64,000 bases of DNA, taken from the NCBI GenBank assembly GCA_963210315.1, contig OY723314.1, forward strand, positions 372,001 to 436,000, written 5' to 3'. The stretch comes from Rhynchopus euleeides. Lineage: Eukaryota; Euglenozoa; Diplonemea; Diplonemida; Diplonemidae. Of the stretch, positions 1 to 10,757 are shown in pieces. The position numbers and the translations under genes are program-made. Under the pieces are notes generated by a model. It worked only from the letters and a program-made list of their open reading frames with translations, was not told the origin of the DNA and did no database searches. The first letter of the stretch is position 1. Every line of letters starts with the position of its first letter.

Positions 1-1127
1 TGGACAAACACGATTTTTCAAAAAACTGGCGCAGAGGCCCCAAAGCCCCCGTAAACCCTCCAAACCCCCCCAGATCGGTCCGGAAACCCATCGAACCCCA
101 CTTTTCCACCATTCCGGGCACCTCAGGTGCCCGAATTGGGGTACCTAAATTGTGTGCCACCGTTTGGTACCGGACAGTGCCACTGTGTGGGAGGTTGGAA
201 AAGAAAATGCCCCAACACACCACATCTGAGGGTTGCAATGCATGTTGCTTGCCAACCACGTCATCCGGTGGGTGTCAGGCGCTATGTAGGTGGCATTAGC
301 CAGGTCTTCGATGAGTTCTGGCTTGTATATGTACCTCCCTGCCACCATGCACCGGGAGGCTGCCTGTAGGTACGGAACAAGTCCAGATGGTCGTGTGATT
401 CCTGTGCAGCAGTGCTCCACAACCGGGATGTGTTGACAACGACTGTTGCAACACGAGCTGTACATTCCGGGAACACACGAAGTGCGCTGTCGTGGTACCC
501 ATTGTGCCAGAATTGGTAGTTGCTGCGGTCTACTTTGCCTGGCCCAAGAGCACTGGTACTGAACGGTGCAATATGCGTGGCGAGGTGAATGCAACGGAAG
601 GGCGCAAAGTCAATACAGCTCTCGGATGGCGGGTGGTGGTGCCACTAGTGTGTGACGTTCACTCGAGGATACAACGCATCACAATGAATCAGCAACCGTG
701 GACCGAGTACAATACGCTCTCTGTGGCTGGTGTGGGGGACAAAGGCAGTGCCTGTGCCGCAGGCAGGGAGGTACATATACAAGCCAGAACACATCGAAGA
801 CCTGGCTCATGCCACCTACATAGCGCCTGACACCCACCGGATGACGTGGTTGGCAAGCAACATGCATTGCAACCCTCAGATGTGGTGTGTTGGGGCATTT
901 TCTTTTCCAACCTCCCACACAGTGGCACTGTCCGGTACCAAACGGTGGCACAAAATTTAGGTACCCCAATTCGGGCACCTGAGGTGCCCGGAATGGTGGA
1001 AAAGTGGGGTTCGATGGGTTTCCGGACCGATCTGGGGGGGTTTGGAGGGTTTACGGGGGCTTTGGGGCCTCTGCGCCGGTTTTTTGAAAAATCGTGTTTG
1101 TCACCCCCATTTGACCCCCCCTAACCC
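1..1127. mobile_element. Long-TIR non-autonomous DNA element, copy 1 (left edge cut by window)
   Basis: The two ends are inverted copies of each other over about 345 bp: 2-345 pairs with 762-1108. Both contain ACAAACACGATTTTT, a GCAGAGGCCCC block and a stretch ending near TACCTCCCTGCC. The central 400 bp is unique and has no recognisable coding sequence. A second copy with the same layout lies at 47600-48740 and shows that the inverted repeat continues outward through GGGGGGTCAAATGGGGG; here that left part is outside the window. No transposase is present, so this is a non-autonomous element. The open frames in it are mirror images caused by the inverted repeats. Confidence 0.85.
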
Positions 1128-2119
1128 CCCCCCCCCCCAAGAACGAAAACATAACACAGTGCGGCTGGGGTAGCTCTGTTGGGCTGTGGCTGCACTGCCC
1201 CCAACAGCCTTGGGTGACTTCGCTCTGTGCCAAAGTGTGTCAGGTTTGCAGCCTATATTGTGTGGCAGATCGCTTTTCTGCGCTTCAGAGCGCCTAGGTC
1301 CCCCTCCCCCCCCCACCCCCACCCCCAACAAGAGTTGCAGAGGTTGCTGGCTAGCCTTTCTTCGTGCGCGCAAACACGGCCCCTTTTGGAAGGACGTTCT
1401 CTGCTGCTGCGCACGTGTCTTCCAAACCCCCCCCCCCTCCCTTGGGAGGTGCCAAGCGTCTGATGCAGCCTGCTCAGCAGAAGAGGGCGAGGCTAGCTGA
1501 CCCCTCGCCCCGTGCTGAACCCTCTCAAGCAACGTCATACAGAGGAAGGTCGCGTGGCTCAATCCCCCCCCCCCCCCGAAGCAACTCATAATGAGTGAAG
1601 GGAGATCATCCTTGTGATTCCTTCCACTTCCATTTCACTGCCCCCCCCCCCTCCCGAAAAGGTGCTGGACTAGACTTGCTTTTCCATTCACCCTCGACAA
1701 ACGACCCCCACCTCTCCCGAAGAAGAAAACACCGCCAAGCCAACAATAAAGGATACCCCCCTTGGCACAAGGCAAATAAAAACCCAGAACACGTGCCGTA
1801 CCGTATTGTTTTGAAAACAAAGGGATGGGAGCTTTTTTTTGTTGATTCCGTTTCTGCAAGCTTGGACCGCTTCGTTGCCACAACAACTAACATTTTTTTT
1901 GGTGTATCGTCTCTGTGGGTTGAGCGCGGGGTGGTGGGGGGTGTGGGTGGGATGGCGTGGGGCACCCGGGGGGTTAAATGGGGCACAGGCAGTTGTCATC
2001 GGCGGACGCAGTGGCGCGTCTTTGCCCCAAGTCACCACGCCTATCGTGCCCCTTCCCCACGGCAGCGGCCCTCGCTCGGTTGCTGGTTCTGCTGGCGCCC
2101 CCCCCATCACCCACCCCCC
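1128..2119. other. Low-complexity intergenic DNA, no gene seen
   Basis: C-runs and CT-rich stretches alternate with unremarkable sequence. The phrase TTGCCACAACAAC at about 1876 recurs at about 7427 and may be part of an old dispersed repeat. No coding pattern with the codon bias of the confirmed genes is visible. Confidence 0.5.
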
Positions 2120-3441
2120 CCCTATACGCGTGAGAAAATAACATTTTTCGGGAACACCAAAAAGTACCTCAGAAAGCCATGTAAAGGGTGCCAATGTGCC
2201 CAGATCGTCCCAAAAGTGTTTTGTGGTGGAGATTTCACCACCAGATCAACCTCAGTGCTGATATTTTGGCATTCTAAAAAAATTGCCCATCGGTGGTTCC
2301 TACGGTGCCCCCCGGATAGGCACTGCACACTCACTCACACCCCTTCACATGGCTAGTGCCACCCCACAAGCCTGTTACCAAGAAAATATCACCCTCGGGA
2401 ACCAGCTCGCGCAGACTGTAGAACGAGGCTACTCCCGCATGCCAGATTCTATAGCAATCGACACTCTTCTCCATGACGACATGCTGCCTGTGTTGAGCGC
2501 CGCACTGTGCACAGTTGAACTCAGTCACTTCTGAAACTCATCTTCGCGAAGAACTGGGCGCTCCTGGTGAGATATTAGCAGCTGAGGCGCAATCATTTCG
2601 ATAGACTCAAGGCACGCCTCCAAACCCTCACGAAATTCAAAGTCCAAACACCTGCCTGCCAGCATGGGAACCAATGCCTGGCTGCGCACACTGCAGCACT
2701 GTCAACAGCAGGAATGCACAGACACGCAGCAGGTGAACTGAGTTACTATGCACAAATTTGCTGAATTCGAAGCAAATGACGAGGAGGCTTTTGCAAACCA
2801 CCCGAATCGATGGAAGTCATTCCTGTGACACCTGGCTCTGTTGAGGGGCGTGATGGACGAATTGCCCATCAGGCGAGGCACAGGCGCGCCCTGAAGCGCA
2901 ATCGTATTGACGAGCTTCGGGTGCTCTGTGAAAGAAATATACTGGCTGTGAATACCGACAGCCATCTGATTTTTCAGCAGGGCTCCACGCAGGATTACAA
3001 GACCATACAGGCCCATACCTGTCGGGATATGCACATCGAGATCAATCCATACAGGCAATCTGTGCCTATCCAGGCCTGTACAGGCCAAGGCACGCCTATA
3101 CGTGCATGTAATTCGCGCAAAAATCAGTGGGACAGGGGCACAATCGTCGAAACTCGTGTCCGGGCAATTTCCGACACCCCCTTCACCACGCCTACCCCGT
3201 ATTGTGCCAGCAAAAGGGCGTGTCCAGCAAACAGAGGTGGGCCTACGGTACCACCAGGAACCACCGGTGGGCAAATTTTCCGGAACCCCAAAAAACACCC
3301 CATAAGGCCCCACAAATGGTGTTGGTGGCCTCAGGATATCATTCTGGCACCCTTTGGGGTCGGTGCGTGTGTCAGGTAGGGGCTGAGAGGTGTTTAGAGC
3401 GTGTCCTGAAAATACCCATTTTCTCACAGGGGTATACCCAC
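2120..3441. mobile_element. Possible degraded inverted-repeat element
   Basis: The left edge (TATACGCGTGAGAAAATAAC, about 2123) and the right edge read on the other strand (TATACCCCTGTGAGAAAATG, about 3433) are similar. Further inside, AAAGGGTGCCA and a GCCCAYCGGTGGTTCCT block recur in inverted order (about 2185 and 2285 against 3350 and 3260). The arms are well diverged, so this is either an old element or two related fragments facing each other. Confidence 0.4.
2331..2677 (-). pseudogene. Unidentified coding-like remnants inside the degraded element
   Basis: On the minus strand two adjacent open stretches read like natural protein. One is about 50 residues long (2677-2526) and ends at a stop. 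The other, in another frame (2528-2331), has a CAQCGAQH zinc-ribbon-like CxxC and the phrase GDIFLVTG. I do not recognise the family. The two stretches being in different frames suggests a decayed gene carried by the surrounding element. They could also be chance open frames. Confidence 0.2.
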
Positions 3442-3478
3442 CCCTACCCCCCCCCCCCCCCCCCCGCCTCCTTCGACC

Positions 3479-4339
3479 CAGGCATGTCGCTAAGCGTCGA
3501 CCGTCGACCCAGTGATTTTGGGTTTCCCCCCCCATAAAAAAGCGTCGACCCAGCGTCGACCCAGTGGAACTGGGTTGACGCTTGGTCGAGGCTTGGAGCG
3601 TCGACCCAGTGGAACTGGGTTGCCATTCAAGCCTGGACCAAGCGTCAACCCATTTATTACGCTGGGTCGACGCTAACCTAGCGTTGACCCGGTTACACTG
3701 GGTCGACGCTCACCAAGCGTCGACCAAGCGTCAACCCACTTTCACTGGGTCGACGTCGAAGAGGGTATGGTTTTGCAGGAACAGATGTTCACTACCGTGG
3801 CCTCCGGCGGCTGGGGGGCTCCGCCCCCAGACCCCCCTGTGGTGTATGTCTCGTACTCAAGTCATTCGATTCCCACCAGGTCAGGGAATCCAACCACTCC
3901 AGTAGCCTCAGGGGGACGCAGCCAACTCACACAGAATCTGTACGCCCACAATGAACAGATGTTCACTACCGTGGCCTCCGGCGGCTGGGGGGCTCTGCCC
4001 CCCAGACCCCCCATCTCGCGTGCCCGTCTAGTAACCAAGTCCTTGCGCTTCAACGGCCGTGGCATATCAGGGGGTAAATCATGGTCCCGAAAGCCATTTT
4101 TTGGGTTTCCTCCGGCACCCGAGGATGGCGCGAGCGGGAGAGGAACCACGGAAGGAACCCAGCGCCTCACACCGTGCCCACCTAGTGGTCCACCGACGGG
4201 AAAATTAGGCAACAACACGAGCGCGCGCGAAGCGCGCGCGAGAAAAATTGACCCCTAGTGTTTTCCCCCCTGATCCCCCCCCAAAACAGGAGCGTCAACC
4301 CACCAAATCTCCAAAATCGAAAAGTTAGCGACAGGCCTG
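3479..4339 (+). mobile_element. Mutator-like MITE, copy 1, with 9-bp target duplication
   Basis: The element begins CAGGCATGTCGCTAA and ends TTAGCGACAGGCCTG, an imperfect 15-bp terminal inverted repeat. It is flanked by an exact 9-bp direct repeat, CCTTCGACC, at 3470-3478 and 4340-4348, as expected for Mutator-like transposition. The left 280 bp is a dense set of inverted GTCGACCCAGTG / TGGGTTGACGC units. The middle holds two copies of a GC-rich hairpin, GGCTGGGGGGCTCCGCCCCC (about 3800 and 3985). The right end has GCGCGCG stretches. No transposase is encoded. The full copies at 12324-13187 and 60460-61771 have the same structure. Confidence 0.92.
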
Positions 4340-4454
4340 CCTTCGACCTGCAAGGAATCACCAAATCGGCAATAAAGAGTGGCAAGCTTGGGTTTTTTTT
4401 TTGGGGGGGGGGGGGGGTAGCGTTGCAGCAGTGCACGACGCGCTGGCAGAAATC

Positions 4455-4665
4455 TCCTGAACCGGTTTGAAAACAGTAACCGGTTCCTTGGGAACCGGTT
4501 TGGGAACCGGTTGAAATCACAACGGCAAACCGGTTACTGACAAATCCGAACCGGTTGAGGACAGGTTCAGAACCGGCTGGGACCGGTTCTGAAACTGGCA
4601 AAAACCGGTTCGTGAACCGGTTTGCAGGAACCGGTTTCAGAACCGGTTCTGAAACCGGTTCCCCC
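4455..4665. repeat. Left array of AACCGGTT palindromes
   Basis: About a dozen copies of AACCGGTT or a close variant lie within 210 bp at irregular spacing. Because the motif is its own complement, orientation cannot be assigned. Such subterminal iterons commonly bind a transposase; that role is inferred here. Confidence 0.85.
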
Positions 4666-4827
4666 AGTCCTGACCGGATTTCTATAGGGGGACCCTTTCG
4701 AATTTTTTTTTCGGGGGGGTAAATTGAACGTTTTTGGCCATTTGAAGCCTGGACTGCACCTTCTGGGCTGTGAGTCTGTAGATAGTTGGACAGTTGCGGA
4801 ACCCATCCTTTGTGTGCCTCCGACTTG

Positions 4828-5112
4828 AGGAGCTGTCGACTTCAGAACCAAGGTACAGAACGAAGATGACGACCTGCTGTGAGCTGCAAACCTTCTTGAC
4901 ACACCTACCGTACCTGCATTACACTCGTGGTAATTCCATACCCCTGGAAACAGGAGACCACCGTCTGTTCACAGATGGTCTTGAGCGTGGTAGCCATCTT
5001 TGCTATGGAGTCACGATTAAGTCTTTGTGGTCACGTGGGCCCATGAGCAGCGGATACACTTGGAGTGGAGGGAGGGGGTGCGGTTCTGGAAAAGCGGGTC
5101 TGAATCTGGTCA
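4828..5112 (+). repeat. Direct duplication, unit 1 of 2
   Basis: This 285-bp stretch is similar to 5838-6130 in the same orientation. Shared phrases include TTCAGAACCAAGG, CTGCTGTGAGCTGCA, TTACACTCGTGG and GGTAGCCATCTTTGCTATGG. The two units are about 1 kb apart and have drifted, which points to an old internal duplication of the element. Confidence 0.75.
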
Positions 5113-5837
5113 AGGACGACTGAGGGCTTCAGTTCGAGTTTAATGTGGGTCCAAGGGTACACAGGAGATCACTGCTTGCATATTCAACCTGCTTGTCATC
5201 CTCTGGTTACTGTTCAACGGCTCGAACTCCTCGACTTTCCTTGGCTGACTGAAATGAAACAATACGTATGCTGCTATTGTGTTGTTCCCCTGACAGAGGA
5301 ACACAAGGGAAGGGTACTGCAGCTGTCCACGAAGTGGCTCGACGTAGCCACCTCACGCTGCCTAGAGGGTCGGTTCAGGTTGAAGCAGAGCAATTAAGTG
5401 TTAGGGGGATGCCTTTGGTCAAGGCCTTTTCTAAAAAAAATTGACCCACGGCGCCTGTGTTGTAGCTCGGTCTACGCCAGGTTCCACACCCCGTCATCGC
5501 AAAACGTACACATACACAGAGGCAGGCCTCTGTGGTACGGGAGCATGATGGGAGGAAATTTTGCCTTTTGGTCAAAAAGGCGCCTTTTTAGAATAAATTG
5601 ACCCGCAGGGTGGCTGAGTCTTATCAGACAGGCCGACCTATGTTGATCAATGGAACCACACAACCTGTTCAACCTGCAAACCACCCGGGGTGGCGGCTGA
5701 GTCCTCACCCCTGCCGTAGCATGAGATAAGCCGACGTCGACCTCCGCTCCGGTCTCTCAACAACGGTCGTCACCAGTTGAACCGCGTCTGGGAAAGCCTG
5801 ATCTTTGGATCTGGCCTCCCTGTTGTCACTGTGATTC

Positions 5838-6130
5838 GAAGAACTGTGGGGTTCAGAACCAAGGATGAGGAACTGCTGTGAGCTGCACACTCTCTTGACA
5901 CACCTGCACGTATCTGCGTTACACTCGTGGGAAACCCGAACCCTGTATTTATACAGGAGACTTCCATCTGGGACAGTTTCTGTTCCAGATGAGCTTTGAC
6001 AGTGGTAGCCATCTTTGCTATGGAGCCATCGTCATTGCTATCGTCGTCAGTCGGACCCATGAGCAGCGGATACAATTGGTGTGGAAGGAGAGGGTGCGGT
6101 TCTGGATCAGTAGGTCTGAATCTGACACTG
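5838..6130 (+). repeat. Direct duplication, unit 2 of 2
   Basis: Second copy of the 4828-5112 segment, in the same order and orientation, with scattered substitutions and small indels. It lies just inside the right AACCGGTT array, whereas unit 1 lies just inside the left one. Confidence 0.75.
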
Positions 6131-6242
6131 GGACTGAAACCCATAGGTCTGAGATGACTCAGTGCGGGTCAGGTCCGTATACCGGTCCACCGACCGGTAC
6201 ACGGCCAACCGGTCGGGACCCACTTTGCCCGGTTCGCAAATG

Positions 6243-6400
6243 TCGGTTCTGGAACCGGTTCACCGGCGGAACCGGTGAACCGGTTCGGCGGAACCGGTTC
6301 ACCGGTGAACCGGTTCGTCCGAACCGGTTCTGGAACCGGTTCCACCGAACCGGTTCGCCGGTGAACCGGTTCCGCCGAACCGGTTCCAGAACCGGTTCAG
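6243..6400. repeat. Right array of AACCGGTT palindromes
   Basis: Tightly packed AACCGGTT units are separated by CACCGG or CCGCCG linkers. Together with the left array and the flanking 15-bp inverted pair they define the ends of one element. Confidence 0.85.
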
Positions 6401-6435
6401 CCCGTGCCAGCGCGTCGTGTGGTAACACTGCGAGT

Positions 6436-8476
6436 CTCAATGTGCTGCGCAAATGAAGTCGTTATTATGCGAGAGGGAATGGGCGGGGGGGGGGGGGGGG
6501 GAAGGGAGGGAAGATGTGCGCGAAAAAGACCTGCGCTAAAAAAAAGATGAACCTGTGTGGGTGTAAGCGAGACAGTGGAGACATCATCAACAGCAGATTG
6601 TTGGGATACACCCCACACCCACTGCACAGCGTTTCATGTGTGGTCAGGGTGGCACATAGTTTCATTCATCGCTATTGATGGACGGATGCTTGCTTGTCTC
6701 AGCAACGTCACGGCAAGCACAAGCCATGTCTGTGCGCACACAGCAGCATCTAGGCATCTCCGTTGGATGGATGATCTGCGTCAGTTCTAGAAGAGGGTGG
6801 GGCTGAGACACGGAGCAACACTCTGCATGATAGTGACCCGCACAACCATCGGGGTCACAAAGCGCGGTGGCGGGTGATCCTGTCGCAGCACATTTTTTGG
6901 GACACGCACACCCTCCCTCCCTCTTCCCTGTTCTCTCTGTATGCTGTGACGATTAGCTCCCCCACCCGCCCGCCCCCACCTCCCCTTTCCCGAAGTGGCG
7001 AAGCAGAAGGTGAATTCTGCAGAAGTGTGCTGATGAAGAAATCACGGATGAATCTTCGGTTGAGTTGAGCATCTTCTTATGACGTGTGTGTGGCAGAGTG
7101 TGTCAATACTGACTGTAGGTCTGAATTGGCGCGCTGCCCGTAGACCTGCCTAACCAGAGTGCCACTGATACCTTTCCTTGCTTGAAAAGATTCACTGTGC
7201 CTGTGTGTGTTGTCTCATCTTAAGAACCAAGGCTCTCTCCAGGTGTTCCCCTGGCCGAAGTCCTTTGTGCGGAGTGTGACAAACACACGCCATCCCTGCC
7301 CCCCCCCCCCCCACTCCCTTTCCCAACCACCCTTGTCTTCACGTCTGCGACACCTCCCACTCCGGCACTTTTACGAGCGGAAAATCCATGGCTGGCTGTT
7401 GCTCCCACAAGGCTGTTCCTTTGTTGCCACAACAACGACCCCCTGTCAAGTTCCAAAGGATGGCAGCGGGTGTGGTGGGGCCAGCGCCTTTTGTTTGTTT
7501 GCCCCGTTTTTGACATCTATTATTTTTTTTGCGCAGACAACACGCGCCCCTGTCTTGTTTTTTTTATTGTTGACTTATTACGGGCGTCTTTTTTATTACT
7601 TACTACGGGCGACGAGAAGTGAAGGGTTGTCGCGAAAACATACCACCTGGAATATTATCAAGGGAAAACCTTGCGTGGTCACCTCACAGAGGCTTGGCTT
7701 TGACAACAGCCTTGATACGCAAAGATGCCACGCTCTGACCATTTCACATGAGTACGGCATATTTTGGTTCCAATCTCGGAATCAGGTTTTGCCTTTATAC
7801 AGCCCTGGTGCCAGTCACGGTCAGGACCAGTGCGCCTGTCGCCCATCCCTGTGCCTTTAGTGGGTGTCGTTGTTGTTTGACGTTGTGTTTTTTTTTGATT
7901 TTCCCGGGGACAAGGGGTAAGGTGGGGGGGGCGAGAGAGAGAGAGTGGAGGGGGGTGGTGGAGGAGGGAACCTATCTGTGCCAAAAGCTGCGATCTTGCG
8001 CGAACACACTCCCCCCACCCCCCGCACTCCAGTGCCACCCAGCAGTCTGGGTGGGGGGAGAGGGGGGGGGGGGGGTGTAGGGCAGCACCCTTTTAAGGCA
8101 GTTGTTGGTTTTGTTTGCTGCCACGTTTTTTCTTCTTGCTGGTGCCCGCTTCTTCAGGTCACAGCGAGGCACAGACAGGGTTCCCTCCCCCATCCCACCC
8201 TCTCCCCCCTCCCCTTTCCCCTTCTCCTTCCTCTTCCCATCCCCTCCCCTCCCCCGCCCTTCTTGTTCTTCTCTTTGCACATTCTTTCCTCTCAGCTGGA
8301 CGTCTGGACGTACGTGCCCACTCTGTGCCGTCGACTGCAGCTGTGCTTAACTGCATCAAAGAGGCGTTGAAAAAAACTTGATACGAGTTCGATGTGCACG
8401 TGGCGGCTATGTTGCCACCAAAACTGTCTAAACCACTGCGTCTTGTCTGCTCTGCTAGGACCCCCCCCCCCCCCCC
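6436..8476. other. Intergenic, low complexity, no gene seen
   Basis: Long G or C runs (about 6482, 7300, 8062) and CT-rich blocks (8190-8300) dominate. Open frames here are short and compositionally skewed, without the codon bias of the confirmed genes. The TTGCCACAACAAC phrase at about 7427 repeats the one near 1876. Confidence 0.5.
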
Positions 8477-8705
8477 TTTTACCAGTGACGAGCGACGAAG
8501 CGGAGCGAAGTCGCGAAGTACCGAAGGAAAATCGTACGACTGCATCTTTGTAAGATTCGCACTTCATGCCACTTCGCAAGGGGGCTTCCACAGCCTTTTT
8601 GACACAGGAGTGTGCGCTCAACGAAAAGTAGCCCGGATCTGCCTTATTTTTGCAGTTGCTGGGCAGGGTGTTCTTGTCTTACAATAGCGGAAAGGAGTGC
8701 AACTT
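8477..8705 (+). repeat. Old copy of the 211-bp DIRS-associated repeat
   Basis: The whole 211-bp unit is recognisable: GACGAGCGACGAAGCG, TCGCGAAGTA, CGTACGACTG, TCATGCCACTTCGCA, GTGCGCTCAACGAAAAGTAG and GTTGCTGGGCAGGGTG in the expected order. It is clearly more diverged than the copies at 39202-44222 and 56003-56216. No retroelement body is attached. Confidence 0.75.
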
Positions 8706-8890
8706 TTTTCACCGGATGTTTTGAACATTGAAGCAGTTCCCTTGTTGTTCGGACCTCTCGGGTGGAAGAAGAATAAAATGAAAAAACCCCCCAATCCCCC
8801 CTCCCCCCCTTCCTCCTTTATGTAACGCCCCTGCACACACTGCCACGAGCAGGGCACAGTCTGTACAAACGAAAATCACGTAACTCCAAG

Positions 8891-8989
8891 GGGGCCCTCG
8901 CTACCAGGTGTGACTGAGTGAGGACAAGTGAACCACGGCCCACTTCCCCCCACTGGCTGACGAGCTGTGACTGGTAGCGAGTGCCCCCC
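8891..8989. mobile_element. Small MITE (GGGGCCCTCGCTACCAG family), copy a
   Basis: A roughly 100-bp element with inverted ends, GGGGCCCTCGCTACCAG and CTGGTAGCGAGTGCCCCCC. It is flanked by the 3-bp direct repeat AAG. The interior holds GTGACTGAGTGAG and GACGAGCTGTGA. Four other copies are in this window. Confidence 0.8.
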
Positions 8990-9199
8990 AAGTCTTTTCT
9001 TTTAAAGCCCTCGAATACAAGGAGATCATGTTTGCCTGCATTTGGCAATGCTCCTTGAAACAGAAACAGGGCGGGCCTTGTGACACAACGCGTGAGTGAT
9101 CAGCGATGTGGAAGGCGGCTTCCCAGAGGCGCCAGGCACGTCGCAAGAACCGTCAGTCGGAGGGGGGAGTTGGCCAGGGCTGGGGTGCCACTTTTAGGA

Positions 9200-9432
9200 G
9201 TTGCGAGTGACGAAGCGTCAAGGGAGGGGGGGGGGGTCGCGAAGTAACAAAGGAAATCAAGCTAACTGGATCTTGAGGGATTAGCACATTTGCTTCATGC
9301 CGCTTCACAGGGTCTCATCACAGCCTTTCGGCACAACAATGTACCGCTCAACGAAAAGAAATGCCGTTCGGGGCTGGTATCATTCGCAGGCGCTGGGCAG
9401 AGTAGTGTACTCTCTCAAAAAAAGTGAAAGGA
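9200..9432 (+). repeat. Old, interrupted copy of the 211-bp DIRS-associated repeat
   Basis: The order of motifs is preserved (GTGACGAAGCG, TCGCGAAGTAACAAAGGAAATC, TTAGCACATTTGCTTCATGCC, ACCGCTCAACGAAAAG, GGCGCTGGGCAGAGTAG, AAAGTGAAAGG), with a G-rich insertion near 9225. It is the most diverged copy in the window. Confidence 0.65.
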
Positions 9433-9741
9433 TGTCTGGTGCCCCTGATTTACCCCTTTTTCACTACGCACAAACTACGCAAACTGGGGGGGGGGGGTCT
9501 CGCTTTTTGGTCCCCCCCCCAGTTTTTTTTGGTCCCCCTTTCTGTGTGGCTACTGAGACAGGACTGGAGGCACTGCGCTGACCGAGCAAAAAATTATTGC
9601 TAGAACTCACTATACACCGTACGAAAGAACGCACGACATGTGGGGCGGGACTCCAGAAACACCTGGGCAAGGTTGCCCCATGCCCAGAAACACCTGAGAA
9701 GGAAGTGAGTTCCAGGAGCCGCGTAGAACACCCTCGAGATT

Positions 9742-10059
9742 GTGAATGATGATACGATCACAGCCTTCAGGGCGCTGCGAGGTGCCACCCTGAAGGTGGC
9801 CCTTGACATCAAGGAGAGCGTCGGCCGAGGGGTCGACGAAAAGCTGAAGAAGGCGCTACTGGCACTGGATCCCGCGGGGTATACGGAGGTCACCGCCACA
9901 CAGGCAACCTCCGCTGACAACGTCCAGGAGACGTTATCCGAGGGGATCACAACGGCACTAGAGATCTGTGTCACGGGATCCAGGCGCCCACTCTCCCTCG
10001 ACGGTCTGGGGATTGTTGTTGGGTATGGTGTCGTTTCCTGCAGCTGCAAAAAAGCGTAG
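9742..10059 (+). pseudogene. Possible coding fragment, function unknown
   Basis: An open frame of about 105 residues has the GC-rich third positions of the confirmed genes and a natural amino-acid mix for its first 75 residues, including DIKESVGRGVDEKLKKALL and AGYTEVTATQATSADNVQ. There is no ATG at the open start (the frame opens on GTG), and the C-terminal part looks unstructured. It could be an exon of an unpredicted gene or a remnant. The next coding-like piece downstream (10143-10337) may belong to the same original gene. I do not recognise the family. Confidence 0.3.
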
Positions 10060-10080
10060 CAACTGTGCTTCCTTCTTCCT

Positions 10081-10179
10081 TAATGATGCGTTGACGCTTC
10101 CACCCGGAGGAGCTGAAGCAGGCACCGCTTAATGATGCGTTGATGCTTCCACCCGACGAGCTGAAGCAGGCACCGCGCC
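10081..10179 (+). repeat. Two tandem copies of a 50-bp unit
   Basis: The unit starting TAATGATGCGTTGA and ending CTGAAGCAGGCACCGC occurs twice back to back with few differences. The second copy runs directly into the Ala/Pro/Lys-rich open frame, so the duplication lies in, or at the edge of, a former coding region. Confidence 0.8.
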
Positions 10180-10337
10180 AAAGGGCACCCCCAAAGAGAC
10201 CTGCAAAGACTGCGTCGAAACCCGCACCGAAGGCTGCCAGCGCTGCAGCACCTGAAGAACCTGCAGCACCTGAAGCGCCTGCACCCTCACTGACCCCGGA
10301 ACAGCAAGAACTCCTTGAGTTTGGGGTCCCGGCATAG
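10143..10337 (+). pseudogene. Ala/Pro/Lys-rich coding-like tail
   Basis: The 64-residue frame starts MLPPDELKQAP, continues with Lys/Ala/Pro repeats (PKAASAAAPEEPAAPEAPAP) and ends TPEQQELLEFGVPA before a TAG stop. This resembles the disordered C-terminal tail of a host protein. No start context or neighbouring exon is evident, so it is listed as a possible last exon or remnant, with unknown function. Confidence 0.3.
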
Positions 10338-10757
10338 AGACAGAGAATGGCTGAGTAAATCAAAAAATGAGACCCCCCCCCCCCCCTTTTCACTACGCAC
10401 AAACTACGCAATATGGGGTCGTCAGGGGCACCAAAAAAGAAGAAGAAGATCATCTGCCGACGATCAGCACGCGCGCCCCTCCCCTCCCTCCACCCCGCCT
10501 GTCTCGTCGGACTGCTTCTCGGCCTGTCACTTACAAATGTAGCGCGCACACACACACCACCACCACCACCACCACAGGGGAAACCGCCAAGGCACACAGT
10601 GTCCGCTACACACGGTCTTGTTCTTTCGAGCGGAAGGAAATCTAGACACAAGTGAATACCCGGGTGGACGTTTCTTTTGCAAAGGAGACACACACCCCAC
10701 CCCCTTTTTTTGACCGGCGGCAGCAAGGCAGGCAAAACAGAGAAGCCCCAGTAAGCA
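10338..10757. other. Upstream region of the centrin-like gene
   Basis: Contains a phrase, TTCACTACGCACAAACTACG (about 10388), that also occurs at 9460; a CAC trinucleotide run at about 10546-10576; and the GC-rich 5' flank of the next gene. I see no clear TATA box. The start context GTAAGCAATGG has a purine at -3 and G at +4. Confidence 0.4.

Larger units (their letters stand above)
4421..6430. mobile_element. Inverted-repeat element with AACCGGTT-rich ends
   Basis: The perfect 15-bp inverted pair CACGACGCGCTGGCA (4434-4448) and its complement (6405-6419) sits just outside two arrays of the palindrome AACCGGTT. The flanking GCAG and TG positions also match. The interior contains a diverged direct duplication and two related TTGACCC-containing segments (about 5410-5460 and 5565-5605). 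No convincing protein is encoded. I did not find a clear target-site duplication, so the exact ends are approximate. Confidence 0.65.

Noticed and set aside
1595-2356. 253-residue open frame in the first spacer
   Set aside because: It is low-complexity, His/Pro/Arg-rich, spans homopolymer runs and shows no codon bias like the confirmed genes.
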